Below are positions 55,401 to 63,881 of a DNA stretch of 64,000 nt, piece by piece. Position numbers and translations under genes: made by a program. This DNA comes from CAWBOY01 sp963790585 (GTDB lineage: Bacteria > Planctomycetota > Planctomycetia > Gemmatales > Gemmataceae). Under the pieces are notes generated by a model. It was not told the DNA's origin, did not search any database, and was given only the letters and a program-made list of their open reading frames with translations. The DNA is taken from NCBI GenBank assembly GCA_963790585.1, contig CAWBOY010000008.1, positions 372,001 through 436,000 on the forward strand. The letters are read 5' to 3'. Within the stretch, counting starts at the first letter, position 1. Every line of letters starts with the position of its first letter.

Positions 55401-57454
55401 TAGCTGTAGTTCTGACCCTGGCCGATATAGTCCCCGGCTTGGCTCTGCATGACAAGCGATGTGACACTCGCTGGGATCGACACCGTTAATGGTTGATTTG
55501 CAAAGAGTGAGTAGCTATCGTTGACCGCCACGGGTGGGTGGTTGACGTGGTTGACCGTGATCGACACGGTAGCGGTGTTGCTGTTAAGAATGCCGTCGTT
55601 GGCCTGATAGGTGAAGCTGTCCGTGCCGAAGTAGCCAGCAGCGGGAGTATACAGAAACGACCCGTTGGCATTGAGCGTCAAGCTGCCGTGTGATGGGTAG
55701 CTCATTGTGTTGGCTGTCAACGGATCGCCATCGACATCCGTGTCGTTTGTCAGCACGCCGGCGGCCGACACGGATAGCGGCGTATCCTGGTTGACGCTGT
55801 AGGCGTCAGCGTTAGCAACGGGCGCATGATCGGACGTTACGACATCGAGATTGACCGTCGCGACGGCGCTGGTGAGATTGCCATCGCTGGCTTTGTACGT
55901 GAAGCTGTCACTGCCATAAAAATGGGCCGCCGGCTTGTAGGTAAACGTGCCGTCAGCATTGAACGTGAGCGCGCCGTGCGCGGGTCCGGAGACGAGAATA
56001 GCGGTGAGCGGGTCGCCGTCTGGATCCGTGTCGTTGCTGAGGACGCCAGCTCCACCGATCGCGTAGTTGTATTTGACCTCGCCGGTCAGCGCGGGAGTAG
56101 ATCCCTCGGAATGCTGCTCAAAAGTGGCATCGAACTGTGTAATCTGGTTGTTGGGCCCGTAAATGGCTTGCAGCACCGTGAACTGGCCCGTGAGCGTATT
56201 CGAGCCCCGGCCGTCGCCGCTGATGTCAAGACCTGGGGCCGTCGAGGCCTCGAACCCGAGACGGGTCGCGTTTAAGTAAGTGCCCGGCGTCAGGTTTACT
56301 TGTCCGGGCGCGGCGAAATTGAGGCTCCAGTTATCAACTGCGTCAGAATAGGATACGGTCGCGCCGTTGTGGTAGTTCGTACTTGCTGAGAAATGACCTG
56401 TCGCCGGCGTCTCGTTGTAGTTTTTCCCTTGACCGATATAGTCGCCGCTTTGGCTTTGCATCACCAGAGACGTAACGCCGATGGAGTTCGACACGGTCAA
56501 TGTTTGGTCTTCGATGAGGCTGTAGCCGTCGCTCTCCGCCAGGGGAGCGTGGTTAAGCGTGATCGTGACAGTCGCGATATTGCTGAAAGACGTGCCGTCA
56601 TTCGCCTGATAAGTGAAGCTGTCGCTGGTTGAGAACGTGGACCCTTGCGTGTATGTGAAGGAACCGTCCGAGGCAAGAGTCACACTGCCATAGGTTGGAC
56701 CGGTCACGAGGCTGGCTGTCAACGGATCGTGGTCAGGATCGGTGTCGTTGGCCAGAACCTCAGGCGCGGCGACGGTAAGGGTGCCGCTTTTATCCTCGTA
56801 GGTGTCGTTGGTCGCGGTTGGAGGGTGGTTGCTCGTGTCGTAGACGATCTGCAACGTCGGGGCGGGTCCCGCCGCTGAGCTTCTGGTGCTGTTGAGGAAA
56901 AAACGTTGGCCGCTCGTAAGCTCCACCACGATGCCGATGTAGCCGTGGTATGTGGGCGAATGAACGAGCGACTGAACCAGGCTAGGATCGAGATTGACAG
57001 AAAACGCCCCGGTAGCCGCGTTTGTCACCGAGCCAGCAATCGCGGTAGAAGCGGTAGCGTCCGCTGTGGTGATTTGGCCATCGCCCGCGTACGCATAGAA
57101 TGCGGCACCAACGCTTGCAGCGGTGCCAGGCTGGACCGAGCCGATGGTTCCCCACAAAGTGACAGAATTGATGACACTGGAAGGCGTGATCCCAGCCGTG
57201 TTAAACTCAATCACGCCGCGTTCATTAGCTATCGACGGGATTAAGCTCGTTTGCACTGACGGGCCCGTTGTGTTCACACTGTCCCAGACGCCGGACAACT
57301 GAGAATCCACGACGTAACCGTCTACGTTCGCAACCTGGATCAAAGTCGATGGAACGATTCGATCTTCCAAGAGCAACAAATCGAGTCGTCGGGCTGGTCG
57401 GGATTTTTTCAGAGTTTGTGGAGGGCGTAACGTCTGAGGGACGGGGCGAGTCAT
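52472..57454 (-). CDS. Giant surface protein 3
   Basis: This is an intact frame of 1,660 residues. The N-terminus (RRLDLLLLEDRIVPST) is a variant of the planctomycete LEDR motif. A beta-sandwich of about 150 residues follows. Then come repeated Ig-like units of the VCBS/cadherin type (VLSNDTDPDGDPLTAILVSG ... DSFTYKASDG), between which a module of about 150 residues (GDYIGQGQNYSYTSATGTF ... SNTLTGQFTVLQAIYG) appears three times. A single fibronectin-like domain comes next, then six DxAYLYD units and SKYGTWH at the very end. Only the C-terminal part is shared with giants 1 and 2. A good AAGGTG lies about 10 bases before the ATG. A surface adhesin or matrix protein is likely. Confidence 0.85.
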   Translation of the reverse strand: MTRPVPQTLRPPQTLKKSRPARRLDLLLLEDRIVPSTLIQVANVDGYVVDSQLSGVWDSVNTTGPSVQTSLIPSIANERGVIEFNTAGITPSSVINSVTLWGTIGSVQPGTAASVGAAFYAYAGDGQITTADATASTAIAGSVTNAATGAFSVNLDPSLVQSLVHSPTYHGYIGIVVELTSGQRFFLNSTRSSAAGPAPTLQIVYDTSNHPPTATNDTYEDKSGTLTVAAPEVLANDTDPDHDPLTASLVTGPTYGSVTLASDGSFTYTQGSTFSTSDSFTYQANDGTSFSNIATVTITLNHAPLAESDGYSLIEDQTLTVSNSIGVTSLVMQSQSGDYIGQGKNYNETPATGHFSASTNYHNGATVSYSDAVDNWSLNFAAPGQVNLTPGTYLNATRLGFEASTAPGLDISGDGRGSNTLTGQFTVLQAIYGPNNQITQFDATFEQHSEGSTPALTGEVKYNYAIGGAGVLSNDTDPDGDPLTAILVSGPAHGALTFNADGTFTYKPAAHFYGSDSFTYKASDGNLTSAVATVNLDVVTSDHAPVANADAYSVNQDTPLSVSAAGVLTNDTDVDGDPLTANTMSYPSHGSLTLNANGSFLYTPAAGYFGTDSFTYQANDGILNSNTATVSITVNHVNHPPVAVNDSYSLFANQPLTVSIPASVTSLVMQSQAGDYIGQGQNYSYTSATGTFTANSNADHYVAVNYGDSQNNWGLGFQAPGGAYLVPGTYVNATRYPFELSTVPGLSVSGDGRGSNTLTGQFTVLQAIYGPNNQILQFDATFVQHNEGETPTLTGEVKYNYSTGPLGVLNNDSDPDGNPITAILVAAPAHGTVTLNADGTFQYTPATDYIGTDSFTYKANDGKLDSNVATVNLKITKLDHAPVANADTYSMNQDSTLTVAAAGVLTNDTDSDGDPLTAALVNGTIHGTLSFNADGSFSYTPAAGYVGSDSFSYQANDGILNSTVATVTINVQHVDHAPVAVNDTYSLIEDQTLSASSAAGIDSLVMQSQAGDYIGQGQNYSYTSATGTFSVNGNRNHVGIDYSGPTNSSVWWDLGFSAPSNGPLTPGTYLNATRDSFHAPDGPGLEVIGESRGSNTLTGQFTIVQAIFGSDNQILQFDATFVQHSEGFDPALTGEIRYNYSPTPIGVLNNDSDPDGDPITAILVAAPAHGSVTLNADGTFKYTPAPGYIGADSFTYKANDGQLDSNVATVNLTVYPSVSVKALPSFSPTSFPVAWSGAINAGIASYTVYVSDNGAPFTPFLTDTTLTSTNFTGVVGHTYRFFSAGTDSGQLTPTAQATTTVTPTNFSFQGTTLTVTGTGQADTFQFVAGATLSVMLNGTAVQVSPADVKAVVFNGNGGNDVAYLYGSPNGSNTLALTPGGGTLTGSGYALSLNGISTIQAHGKSGDVAYLYDASGQNTFVATPAYGFFTGTSFYNQEVGFSVVNTFAAKGTIDTAYLYDGGGSNVFVGTPTSSFMTGTGYYYYNQPVGFQFVNAFASSHSNDAAYLFDNGGANTLVATPTYSFLQGSNYFNQVVGFASVTATSAAAAHDFAYLFGNTVGGNVFTATSDYSYIYGTGFVNQAVGFKSVQASGTRTDTATFYDNSGDNVFAGNGSTASLAAGTLSYNAINFGYLNIVASKGSDDLSYVDSITYSLSKYGTWH

Positions 57455-57613
57455 AAATCTTTCACCTTACGGGACGTGATTGATTGCAAGAGGCGACGAT
57501 GCCAGATGGGGCAAGGAGGCAAGCACAGGCGAATAGTATGATTATAATCTTACTTGTTAGAGGACACAAGACCCATTTTCATTAGCGGTGGTTCGTTGAT
57601 AGGCGACCTGGCA

Positions 57614-58342
57614 TTAGTCCATCCCCAGAAAACTGCGAGTGCCGATGACGAGGATCATGCTTAGCGAACTCACGGCTTCGTGGAGATCGACCTTCGATCG
57701 GCCGGCGCGGCGGTTGGCGAAAATGATGGGCGTCTCGCCGATTTTGCTGCCGGCTTTGCGGCAACGATAGAGGACCTCTTGCTGAAACGAATAGCCGCGC
57801 GAGCGGACCTTTTCCAGCTGCGCTTCGCGGAGTTTCGAGACCCGGTAACATCGATAAGCGCCGCTACAATCGCGGGCCGAGATGCGCATGAGAAAGCGGA
57901 CGATGGCGTTGATGCCGCGGCTGATGATCTGGCGCGACAGGGGCCAATTTTCGCTGCCGCCACCGGGGACGTAGCGCGAGCCGATCATGACGTCGTTCGA
58001 CTTCATGCCGGCGACGATGGCGGGCAAATAACGCGGATGATGGCTGAAATCGGCGTCCATATTGACTTGCAGATCATAATTATGATCCATCGCATAGCGC
58101 ATCGCGGTCAGGATCGCCGTACCCAGGCCGAGCTTGCCGGCACGGTGGATGACGTGGACATGGTTATCCTTGGCCGCCAGCTCGTCGGCGAGGCGGCCGG
58201 TGCCGTCGGGGGAGTTGTCGTCGATGATGAGCACGTCGGCAGCTGGGAGAGTTTGGCGAACTTCGCCGACCAGCGGAACGAGGTTATCGTGTTCGTTGTA
58301 AGTGGCGAACGAGACTAAAATACGGGGGTTAGTGGACGACAC
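57614..58342 (-). CDS. Polyprenol-phosphate mannose/glycosyl transferase (GT2, Dpm1-like)
   Basis: This is a 242-residue GT-A glycosyltransferase of family 2. Motifs are SFATYNEHDNLVPLV, IDDNSPDGTGRLADEL, NMDADFSHHPRYLP (the DAD metal site), DVMIGSRYVPGG and RDCSGAYRCYR. SFQQEVLYRCRKAGSKIGET and FANRRAGRSKVD follow. This is close to the dolichol-phosphate mannose synthase group, which loads mannose or a related sugar onto a lipid carrier for glycan or glycoprotein synthesis. There are no membrane helices, so it is the soluble form. The start is GTG with AGGAGG four bases upstream. The sugar is not certain. Confidence 0.9.
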   Translation of the reverse strand: MSSTNPRILVSFATYNEHDNLVPLVGEVRQTLPAADVLIIDDNSPDGTGRLADELAAKDNHVHVIHRAGKLGLGTAILTAMRYAMDHNYDLQVNMDADFSHHPRYLPAIVAGMKSNDVMIGSRYVPGGGSENWPLSRQIISRGINAIVRFLMRISARDCSGAYRCYRVSKLREAQLEKVRSRGYSFQQEVLYRCRKAGSKIGETPIIFANRRAGRSKVDLHEAVSSLSMILVIGTRSFLGMD

Positions 58343-58456
58343 AGCGCCTCCTGGCTATTTGTTCCTTGCCTGTCTTATCAAGTGGGCACTATCTTAGAGG
58401 AAATGGCGTCTCAGGTGAGGCGTCGTTCGCGGCTACGCAAAGAGAGCGGATTTGCC

Positions 58457-59140
58457 ATGTCCAATACCATAGCGATCGTTTGTCCGCAATGCGAAAAGAA
58501 GTTCGCGGCCCCTCCCGAGGTGGCCGGAAAAAGGGTCAAGTGCAAAGGCTGCGGCGAGGCGTTCGTTGCGAAGGCGATCGGAGCGAAGGCCGCCGCTCCC
58601 GCCAAAGCCAAAGTGGCCGCGACGAAAAAGGCCGTGGCCGAGGTCGCGCCCGTCGAAGAGGTGGTCCCAGTCGAGGAGGTAACCCCGGTCGCCGCCGTGG
58701 ACGATGACGACGACAGCAACCCCTACGCCATCACGGATGCAGACACAGGCCACCGTTGCCCACACTGTGCTAACGAGATGGAAAACGAAGATTCGGTCGT
58801 CTGTCTCAACTGTGGCTACAACACCGAGACGCGCACGCAAGTCAAAACGCGCGTCGTCGCGGATCAGGGATTCATCGAATATACGCTATGGCTAGGGCCA
58901 GCCATTCTTTGCCTGTTGTTGTGCATCGGATTGATTACTTGGAATATCATTTACGATCTCTATGTGTCCGAATGGTTTGATGAAAAGCATTGGTTAAATT
59001 TCCTTGGCCACCTTTCCATCAGGATGTGGATGGGGATTATCTCTACTTTCATCGTCTATTTGGCTGGTCGCTTTGGGATCGTCCGGTTGTTCTTCCATAC
59101 CAAGCCGCCGGAGATCGAGTTGAAGGACCAGAAGCGTTGA
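58457..59140 (+). CDS. MJ0042-type zinc-ribbon membrane protein
   Basis: This is a 227-residue protein. An N-terminal zinc ribbon has the pattern CPQC-x21-CKGC (VCPQCEKKFAAPPEVAGKRV) and resembles the MJ0042 finger found on many planctomycete proteins. An Ala/Val/Glu-rich linker of about 60 residues follows, then a second ribbon CPHC/CLNC, and two membrane helices (LWLGPAILCLLLCIGLI and IISTFIVYLAGRFGIVRLFF). The ATG at 58457 places the finger at the N-terminus; an earlier ATG at 58382 is less likely. Function is unknown. A zinc-dependent contact site on the cytoplasmic side of the membrane is plausible. It starts 114 bases from the divergent glycosyltransferase. Confidence 0.83.
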   Translation: MSNTIAIVCPQCEKKFAAPPEVAGKRVKCKGCGEAFVAKAIGAKAAAPAKAKVAATKKAVAEVAPVEEVVPVEEVTPVAAVDDDDDSNPYAITDADTGHRCPHCANEMENEDSVVCLNCGYNTETRTQVKTRVVADQGFIEYTLWLGPAILCLLLCIGLITWNIIYDLYVSEWFDEKHWLNFLGHLSIRMWMGIISTFIVYLAGRFGIVRLFFHTKPPEIELKDQKR

Positions 59141-59200
59141 CATGAGGCGAGTTGGCTCGGCAATACGTTTTTGGAGTTGGGTCGAGAAAAGGAGCCTGCG

Positions 59201-59506
59201 GTGGAAGTTCCTGTCATCATCGAACCGTTGATCGGAAACGGATATCGCGTAACCGGGGCCGGCGGTCTATCGGTCGGATTGACGGCGGAAGGAGCGACCG
59301 CCGCGGAGGCCATCGGCCGACTTTCCGAACAGATTCAAACTCGCCTCCACGCTGGAGCGAAGCTGACCGAGTTGAGTGTCGCCACTGGCGCGGCTCCATG
59401 GAAACAGGATGCGGGATACCTGCACGACGAACCTCTCTTTCAGCCCTGGTGTGATGCGATGCAGGAAAACCGTCGCAAGCTAGACGAAGACCCTGAGGCA
59501 TTATGA
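59201..59506 (+). CDS. Antitoxin of the third PIN pair
   Basis: This is a 101-residue protein starting at GTG 59201, which has AAGGAG seven bases upstream; the frame could extend to a TTG at 59171. The N-terminal half (IEPLIGNGYRVTGAGGLSVG) looks like a HicB/RHH-related small beta fold, and a helix follows (AAEAIGRLSEQIQTRLHAG). The C-terminus is acidic. It overlaps the PIN toxin by four bases. The family is not firmly identified. Confidence 0.78.
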   Translation: MEVPVIIEPLIGNGYRVTGAGGLSVGLTAEGATAAEAIGRLSEQIQTRLHAGAKLTELSVATGAAPWKQDAGYLHDEPLFQPWCDAMQENRRKLDEDPEAL

Positions 59507-59922
59507 GCCTCTATGTCCTTGATACTGACCTACTCACCCTCTATTACCGCGGTGATTCCTTCGTGGTGCGAGAAGTGGACGCTCGAGCGCCAACAGACTT
59601 GGCGATTTCGGTGATAACCGTCGATGAGCAACTGACGGGTTGGTATACATTGACGCGTCGAGCGCGTCTGCCCGAGGAGATTGCCCGAGCATATGCGAAT
59701 CTCGGTGATGCAGTATTGCGTTTGGCGAAATGGCGAATCCTTCCCTATACGGAATTGGCCATCGCAAAGGTGGCGGAACTCAAGACCCGCAAATTGAATG
59801 TTGGCCTCATGGACCTTCGAATCGCCGCCATCGCGTTGGAGCATGGAGCTGTGGTCATTACGCGAAACCGGCGAGACTTCATACGCGTTCCCGGCTTGAA
59901 CGTCGTAGACTGGTCCGCTTGA
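59503..59922 (+). CDS. PIN-domain toxin (VapC-like)
   Basis: This is a 139-residue PIN protein: MSLYVLDTDLLTLYYRGDSF with Asp at position 7, SVITVDEQLTGWYTLTRRAR with the next acidic residue, NVGLMDLRIAAIALEHGAVV with the third, and TRNRRDFIRVPGLNVVDW. This is the FitB/VapC subgroup, an RNase toxin. The length is normal and the frame is intact. Expression is coupled to the antitoxin by a four-base overlap. Confidence 0.92.
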   Translation: MSLYVLDTDLLTLYYRGDSFVVREVDARAPTDLAISVITVDEQLTGWYTLTRRARLPEEIARAYANLGDAVLRLAKWRILPYTELAIAKVAELKTRKLNVGLMDLRIAAIALEHGAVVITRNRRDFIRVPGLNVVDWSA

Positions 59923-60109
59923 ATGCTGCCTGTGCTGCAAAACGGAATTTCGTCGCCCTGGCTACCAACAGCGATAGTCTCAGGAACACTTGAGCGTTTT
60001 CAAGGTAATAAGGCAATCTGGGACACGGAAGACATTTAAGCCCGAACAGCTCGGACCCCGCTTATATAAAGTTAAATACCAATCCCACTGCCTCGCGGAG
60101 AGCTGACCC

Positions 60110-61641
60110 TTGCTCGCCAAGCTGCAAACCTTCGCCCTGGTCGGCATCGACGCGGCTCCGGTGGAGGCCGAGGTGGATGTGTCGGCGGGGCTGCCAAAGA
60201 CTGTCTTGGTCGGCTTGCCGGAGATGGCCGTCCGCGAAAGCGTTCATCGCATCGAGCGGTGCTTGCCAATTTGGGCTATCAGCGCCATCCTGGTAGGATC
60301 GTCATAAATCTGGCGCCGGCAGATCAACGCAAGGACTCTGGTGGCTTCGATCTGCCGATCGCGCTCGGCTTGCTGGTCGCTACCGGGCAATTGATGCCGG
60401 AGCATCTCGAAGGCTATGCGACGCTCGGCGAACTTGCTCTCGATGGCAGCGTCAGGCCGATCAAGGGCGTGTTGTCGATGGCGATGGCCGCGGCGGCACG
60501 GGGGGTGCCGAAGCTTCTTGTCGCCGCGGGGAACGCGCGTGAGGCCGCCGTCGTCGAGAAAGTCCAAGTCTTCGCGGTGCATTCGCTGTCGCAAGCCGTC
60601 GGCATCCTGTCGGGCCAACTCAGCGCGGAGCCGGTAGCTTCGGATATTGGCGACCTTTTTAAGGCATTGAATCAATATCCGGTCGATTTCACGGATGTGC
60701 GCGGCCAGGAGACTGCCAAGCGGTGCTCGTGGTATCTGCCGCCGGCGGGCATAATGTGCTCATGATCGGAACTCCCGGCACCGGCAAGACCATGCTCACG
60801 CAGCGGCTGCCCACGATTTTGCCGCCGCTGACGCCGGCCGAGAGCCTGGAGACGACGCGGATCTACAGCGCGATGGGCCGACTCAAAGCGGAGGAGTCGC
60901 TCCTCTCCGTCAGGCCATTTCGCACGCCTCATCACACCATAAGCGATGCGGGCATGGTGGGTGGCGGCAACCCGCCGGCCCCGGGCGAAATCAGCCTCGC
61001 CCACAATGGCGTCCTCTTCCTTGATGAATTGCCCGAGTTCAATCGCCGTAGCCTGGAAGTCCTGCGCCAGCCGCTCGAAGAGGGGCAGGTGACGATCTCG
61101 CGTGCCTTGACCTCGACGACGTTTCCCGCCAAATTCGTTCTGGTCGCCGCCATGAACCCGTGTCCCTGTGGCTACCTCGGCGACGCCCGCCACGCCTGCA
61201 AATGTACGCCGACCCAAATCGAACGCTACATGGCCCGCATCTCCGGCCCATTGCTCGACCGCATCGACCTCCATATCGAAGTGCCACCGGTCCCCTTCCA
61301 AGAACTCTCGGCCAACGCCGACGGCACCTCGAGCGCCACCATGCGCGATCAGGTCAACCAGGCCAGAAAAGCTCAACGCTCGCGCTTCGGCGACGACAGC
61401 GACCGCCTCAACAGCCGCATGACGACGCGGCAACTGCGGAAACATTGCGTTTTGGATGTTGAAGGCAAGAAGCTGCTGCAGACCGCGATGGACGACCTTG
61501 GATTGTCCGCGCGAGCCCATGATCGGATTCTGCGCGTGGCGCACGATCGCCGATCTAGATGCCAGTGAGGATATCAAGACGCCACATGTGATCGAGGCGA
61601 TTAGTTATCGGAGTTTGGATCGGAAGCTGTGGACGCGGTGA
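60110..61641 (+). CDS. comM: ComM/YifB-type Mg-chelatase-like AAA+ ATPase (three frameshifts)
   Basis: Four frames join into about 511 residues, the normal size. The N-terminal ChlI-like domain (VEVDVSAGLPKTVLVGLPEM; INLAPADQRKDSGGFDLPIA) is followed by the AAA+ core with Walker A GTPGTGKTM, Walker B HNGVLFLDELPEFNR, and NPCPCGYLGDARHACKCTPTQ. The C-terminal domain is SARAHDRILRVARTIADLD once repaired. In transformable bacteria ComM is a helicase helping branch migration in DNA uptake. Breaks lie near 60260 and 60718 (a G lost from the same CGGTGCT context) and near 61543 (a CG pair lost). The start is TTG with GGAG ten bases upstream. Confidence 0.9.
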
Positions 61642-61696
61642 GAGGGGTTACGGTGGACAAAGAGTCAGGTTTGCTTTGTAGAAAAGGTGGAATCTT

Positions 61697-61774
61697 GGCT
61701 CTCCAGCGGCGTAAGCGTCCGGAGTGAAAGACGCGATTCATGTAAAACTTCGGTCGCTTACGCTCCCGGCTCGT
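61697..61774. repeat. Degraded palindrome resembling family D
   Basis: A right-hand segment (CGGTCGCTTACGCTCCCGG) and a diverged left-hand segment (GGCGTAAGCGTCCGGAG) match the core of the element at 48768-48889 in orientation and wording, with several changes. It lies between comM and the DEAD-box gene. Confidence 0.5.
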
Positions 61775-61874
61775 ACGCTCCCCCTAGACAACGTCCTTAC
61801 TTCAGCCTAAAGTAAGATAAGAAAGATAGCCAACCTAGAGTGCTATCGGACGCCCGACTCTCGGAGGTTCCTGT

Positions 61875-63118
61875 TTGACCAGCACGACGCAGACGGAGCC
61901 GATCACCGGCGGCTTCCATGCTCTCTCTCTTAATCCCGAAGTCTTAGCCGCGTTGGACAAAGTCGGCTATCTCGGCCAACCCCCATTCAGGCCGCCTTCA
62001 TCCCCGAAGCTCTCACGGGTCGCGATGTCATCGGCCAGGCACAAACCGGCACCGGCAAGACCGCGTCCTATCTCCTTCCTTTTCTCAACAACTGGCGACC
62101 CAACGATCCCCCTGGTCCGCTCGCCATCATTCTCGCTCCGACACGCGAACTCGTGGTGCAGGTGGCCACGGAAGCCCTCAAGCTGGTCCCCGACCCGCGC
62201 TGCCGGCCGATCGCCATCTATGGCGGCCAACGCTTTCGGCAACAACTAACTCAGCTCAAGCGCGGTTGCACGATTGTGGTCGGCACACCAGGCCGCGTAC
62301 TCGATCATCTGTCACGTGGGACTTTGTCGCTTGCCGGTGTTCGCTATGTCGTACTCGACGAAGCGGACCGCATGCTCGACATCGGCTTTCGGCCCGACAT
62401 CGAAAAGATCCTGCGCCGCTGTCCGGCGCAACGGCAGACCTTGTTGCTGTCGGCCACCATGCCACCGCCGGTCATGCTGATCACCAAGCGATACATGGTC
62501 GATCCGTTACATATCAATTTGGCCCCCGCGCGCGTGACGGTCGAGAACATTCGGCAGAGCTATATCACTGTTGATGAAGATCGAAAGTTCGAACTGCTGC
62601 TCAAAGTCTTCGAACGCGAACAGCCCAGGCAGTGCATTATCTTTGTCGAACGCAAGCGTTGGGCCGAGGATGTCTACCGTCAGTTACGTCTTCATCGCCG
62701 CGGTGTCGCCGTGATGCATGGCGATCTTACGCAATCGCTGCGCAACCGCATCATGCTTGGCTTCCGCGAAGGTAAGATCAATTGCTTGGTGGCCACGGAC
62801 GTAGTCGGCCGCGGCATCGACGTCAAAAATATCTCGCACATCATCAACTTCGACGTTCCCGAAGACCCCGAAAACTATGTTCACCGTATCGGCCGCACCG
62901 GCCGCATCGGCGCCGACGGCATCGCCATCGCCTTCATCACCCCCGACCAAGGCCGGCACCTGACCCAGATCGAGACCTTTATCAACAAGGTCATTGAGGA
63001 AGACCGCATCGAAGGCTTCGAAGCCTACGTGCCGCGCGTTCCCAAGGAAGACGAGAAGAACAAGCCGACGACGCCCGTCTTCGGCCGCCGCGTAAAGAAG
63101 TACAGCAATCGGCTGTGA
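61875..63118 (+). CDS. DEAD-box RNA helicase (one frameshift)
   Basis: The joined product has about 414 residues. Motifs are GQAQTGTGKTAS (Walker A), LAPTRELVVQ (Ia), TPGRVLDHL (Ib), VLDEADRMLD (the DEAD box), LLLSATMPPPVML (III) and ATDVVGRGIDVKNISHIIN (V). HRIGRTGRIGADG (VI) completes them. This is the RhlE/CshA type of helicase, which remodels RNA in ribosome assembly or RNA decay. The break is near 61980 in the Q-motif region, where one or four bases are missing in CAACCCCCATTCAG. The start is TTG with GGAGG seven bases upstream. There is no C-terminal RNA-binding extension, so the specific role is open. Confidence 0.92.
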
Positions 63119-63231
63119 TGGCGTGCGATGGAAAATCGTCCGACCCGTTTGCACGTGGCTGTCGCCAATGTCTTTCGTTAAAACGGCCTCAGTCCTGAAT
63201 TGCTAAGGCACAAAATTATCTTGGGTCGGCA

Positions 63232-63792
63232 TTAATCTTGTCTGACCCAGAGATACCCTCGGAAAAGTAGAGCCGCTCCTACAGCAAGAGAGGCGGATCC
63301 TTGGCCCAAGCCGTAGGGACTCATTAGCGTTCCGTTACCGGCGGCCATGGCCAACGTCAGTACGCCACCTCCAAATATAAAAAAGCCAACAACCATCACG
63401 ATTATACCGAATACTCGATTGAATGTTATGAACGATAGATCGGGCGTCGCGCTCGACGTTCTCGACCGCTTGGGTCTTCGCTTGAGCGCTCTCGAGGGCG
63501 GCTTTTGGGACTCGCTTGGCTCGGCGTCGACGACATCCAAAATCTCTTCTTGAGCCATATCATCGACCGTCAGGTCTATGACCTCTTCCTTGGGCGGCGG
63601 AGCCGGACGAGGCGGGGTCTTGGTCGCCGCCGGCTTCGCTGGCTCGGCGACGGGTGTTTTGGAGGCAACCGCCGCGACCGGACTAGCAATAGTGAACGCT
63701 CGTTTGCAGCGCGGGCACGCTACTTTCGTTCCCGCGAGTTTTTCGTCCACCTTTAGGACAGCGGGACAACCAGGACAGCGGATTTTTTGCAT
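63232..63792 (-). CDS. MJ0042-type zinc-ribbon membrane protein 2
   Basis: This is a 186-residue protein. The zinc ribbon (CPGC-x21-CPRC, in a frame of LKVDEKLAGTKVACPRC) sits at the very start. A Pro/Ala/Lys-rich linker runs to about residue 115, and the C-terminus holds two membrane helices (GIIVMVVGFFIFGGGVLTL and ASLAVGAALLFRGYLWV). The layout is the same as that of the protein at 58457, though the sequences are not close. The role is unknown. It is convergent with the helicase gene. Confidence 0.8.
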   Translation of the reverse strand: MQKIRCPGCPAVLKVDEKLAGTKVACPRCKRAFTIASPVAAVASKTPVAEPAKPAATKTPPRPAPPPKEEVIDLTVDDMAQEEILDVVDAEPSESQKPPSRALKRRPKRSRTSSATPDLSFITFNRVFGIIVMVVGFFIFGGGVLTLAMAAGNGTLMSPYGLGQGSASLAVGAALLFRGYLWVRQD

Positions 63793-63824
63793 GGGCCGAC
63801 ACCTTAGAGCCTATCCGAAAAAGG

Positions 63825-63881
63825 GGCCAGGTACCATTGCCGGAACGGCCCGAAGGGTGCTTCGCACAATAGTACCTGACC
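63825..63881. repeat. Imperfect inverted repeat near the window end
   Basis: Arms at 63825-63839 and 63867-63881 (CAATAGTACCTGACC) pair with two mismatches, with a second small stem inside. Beyond it, up to base 64000, I see no gene. Confidence 0.5.

Noticed and set aside
60110..61641. ComM as a true pseudogene
   Set aside because: All AAA+ and C-terminal motifs are intact and each break repairs with one or two bases in contexts seen in other broken essential genes.
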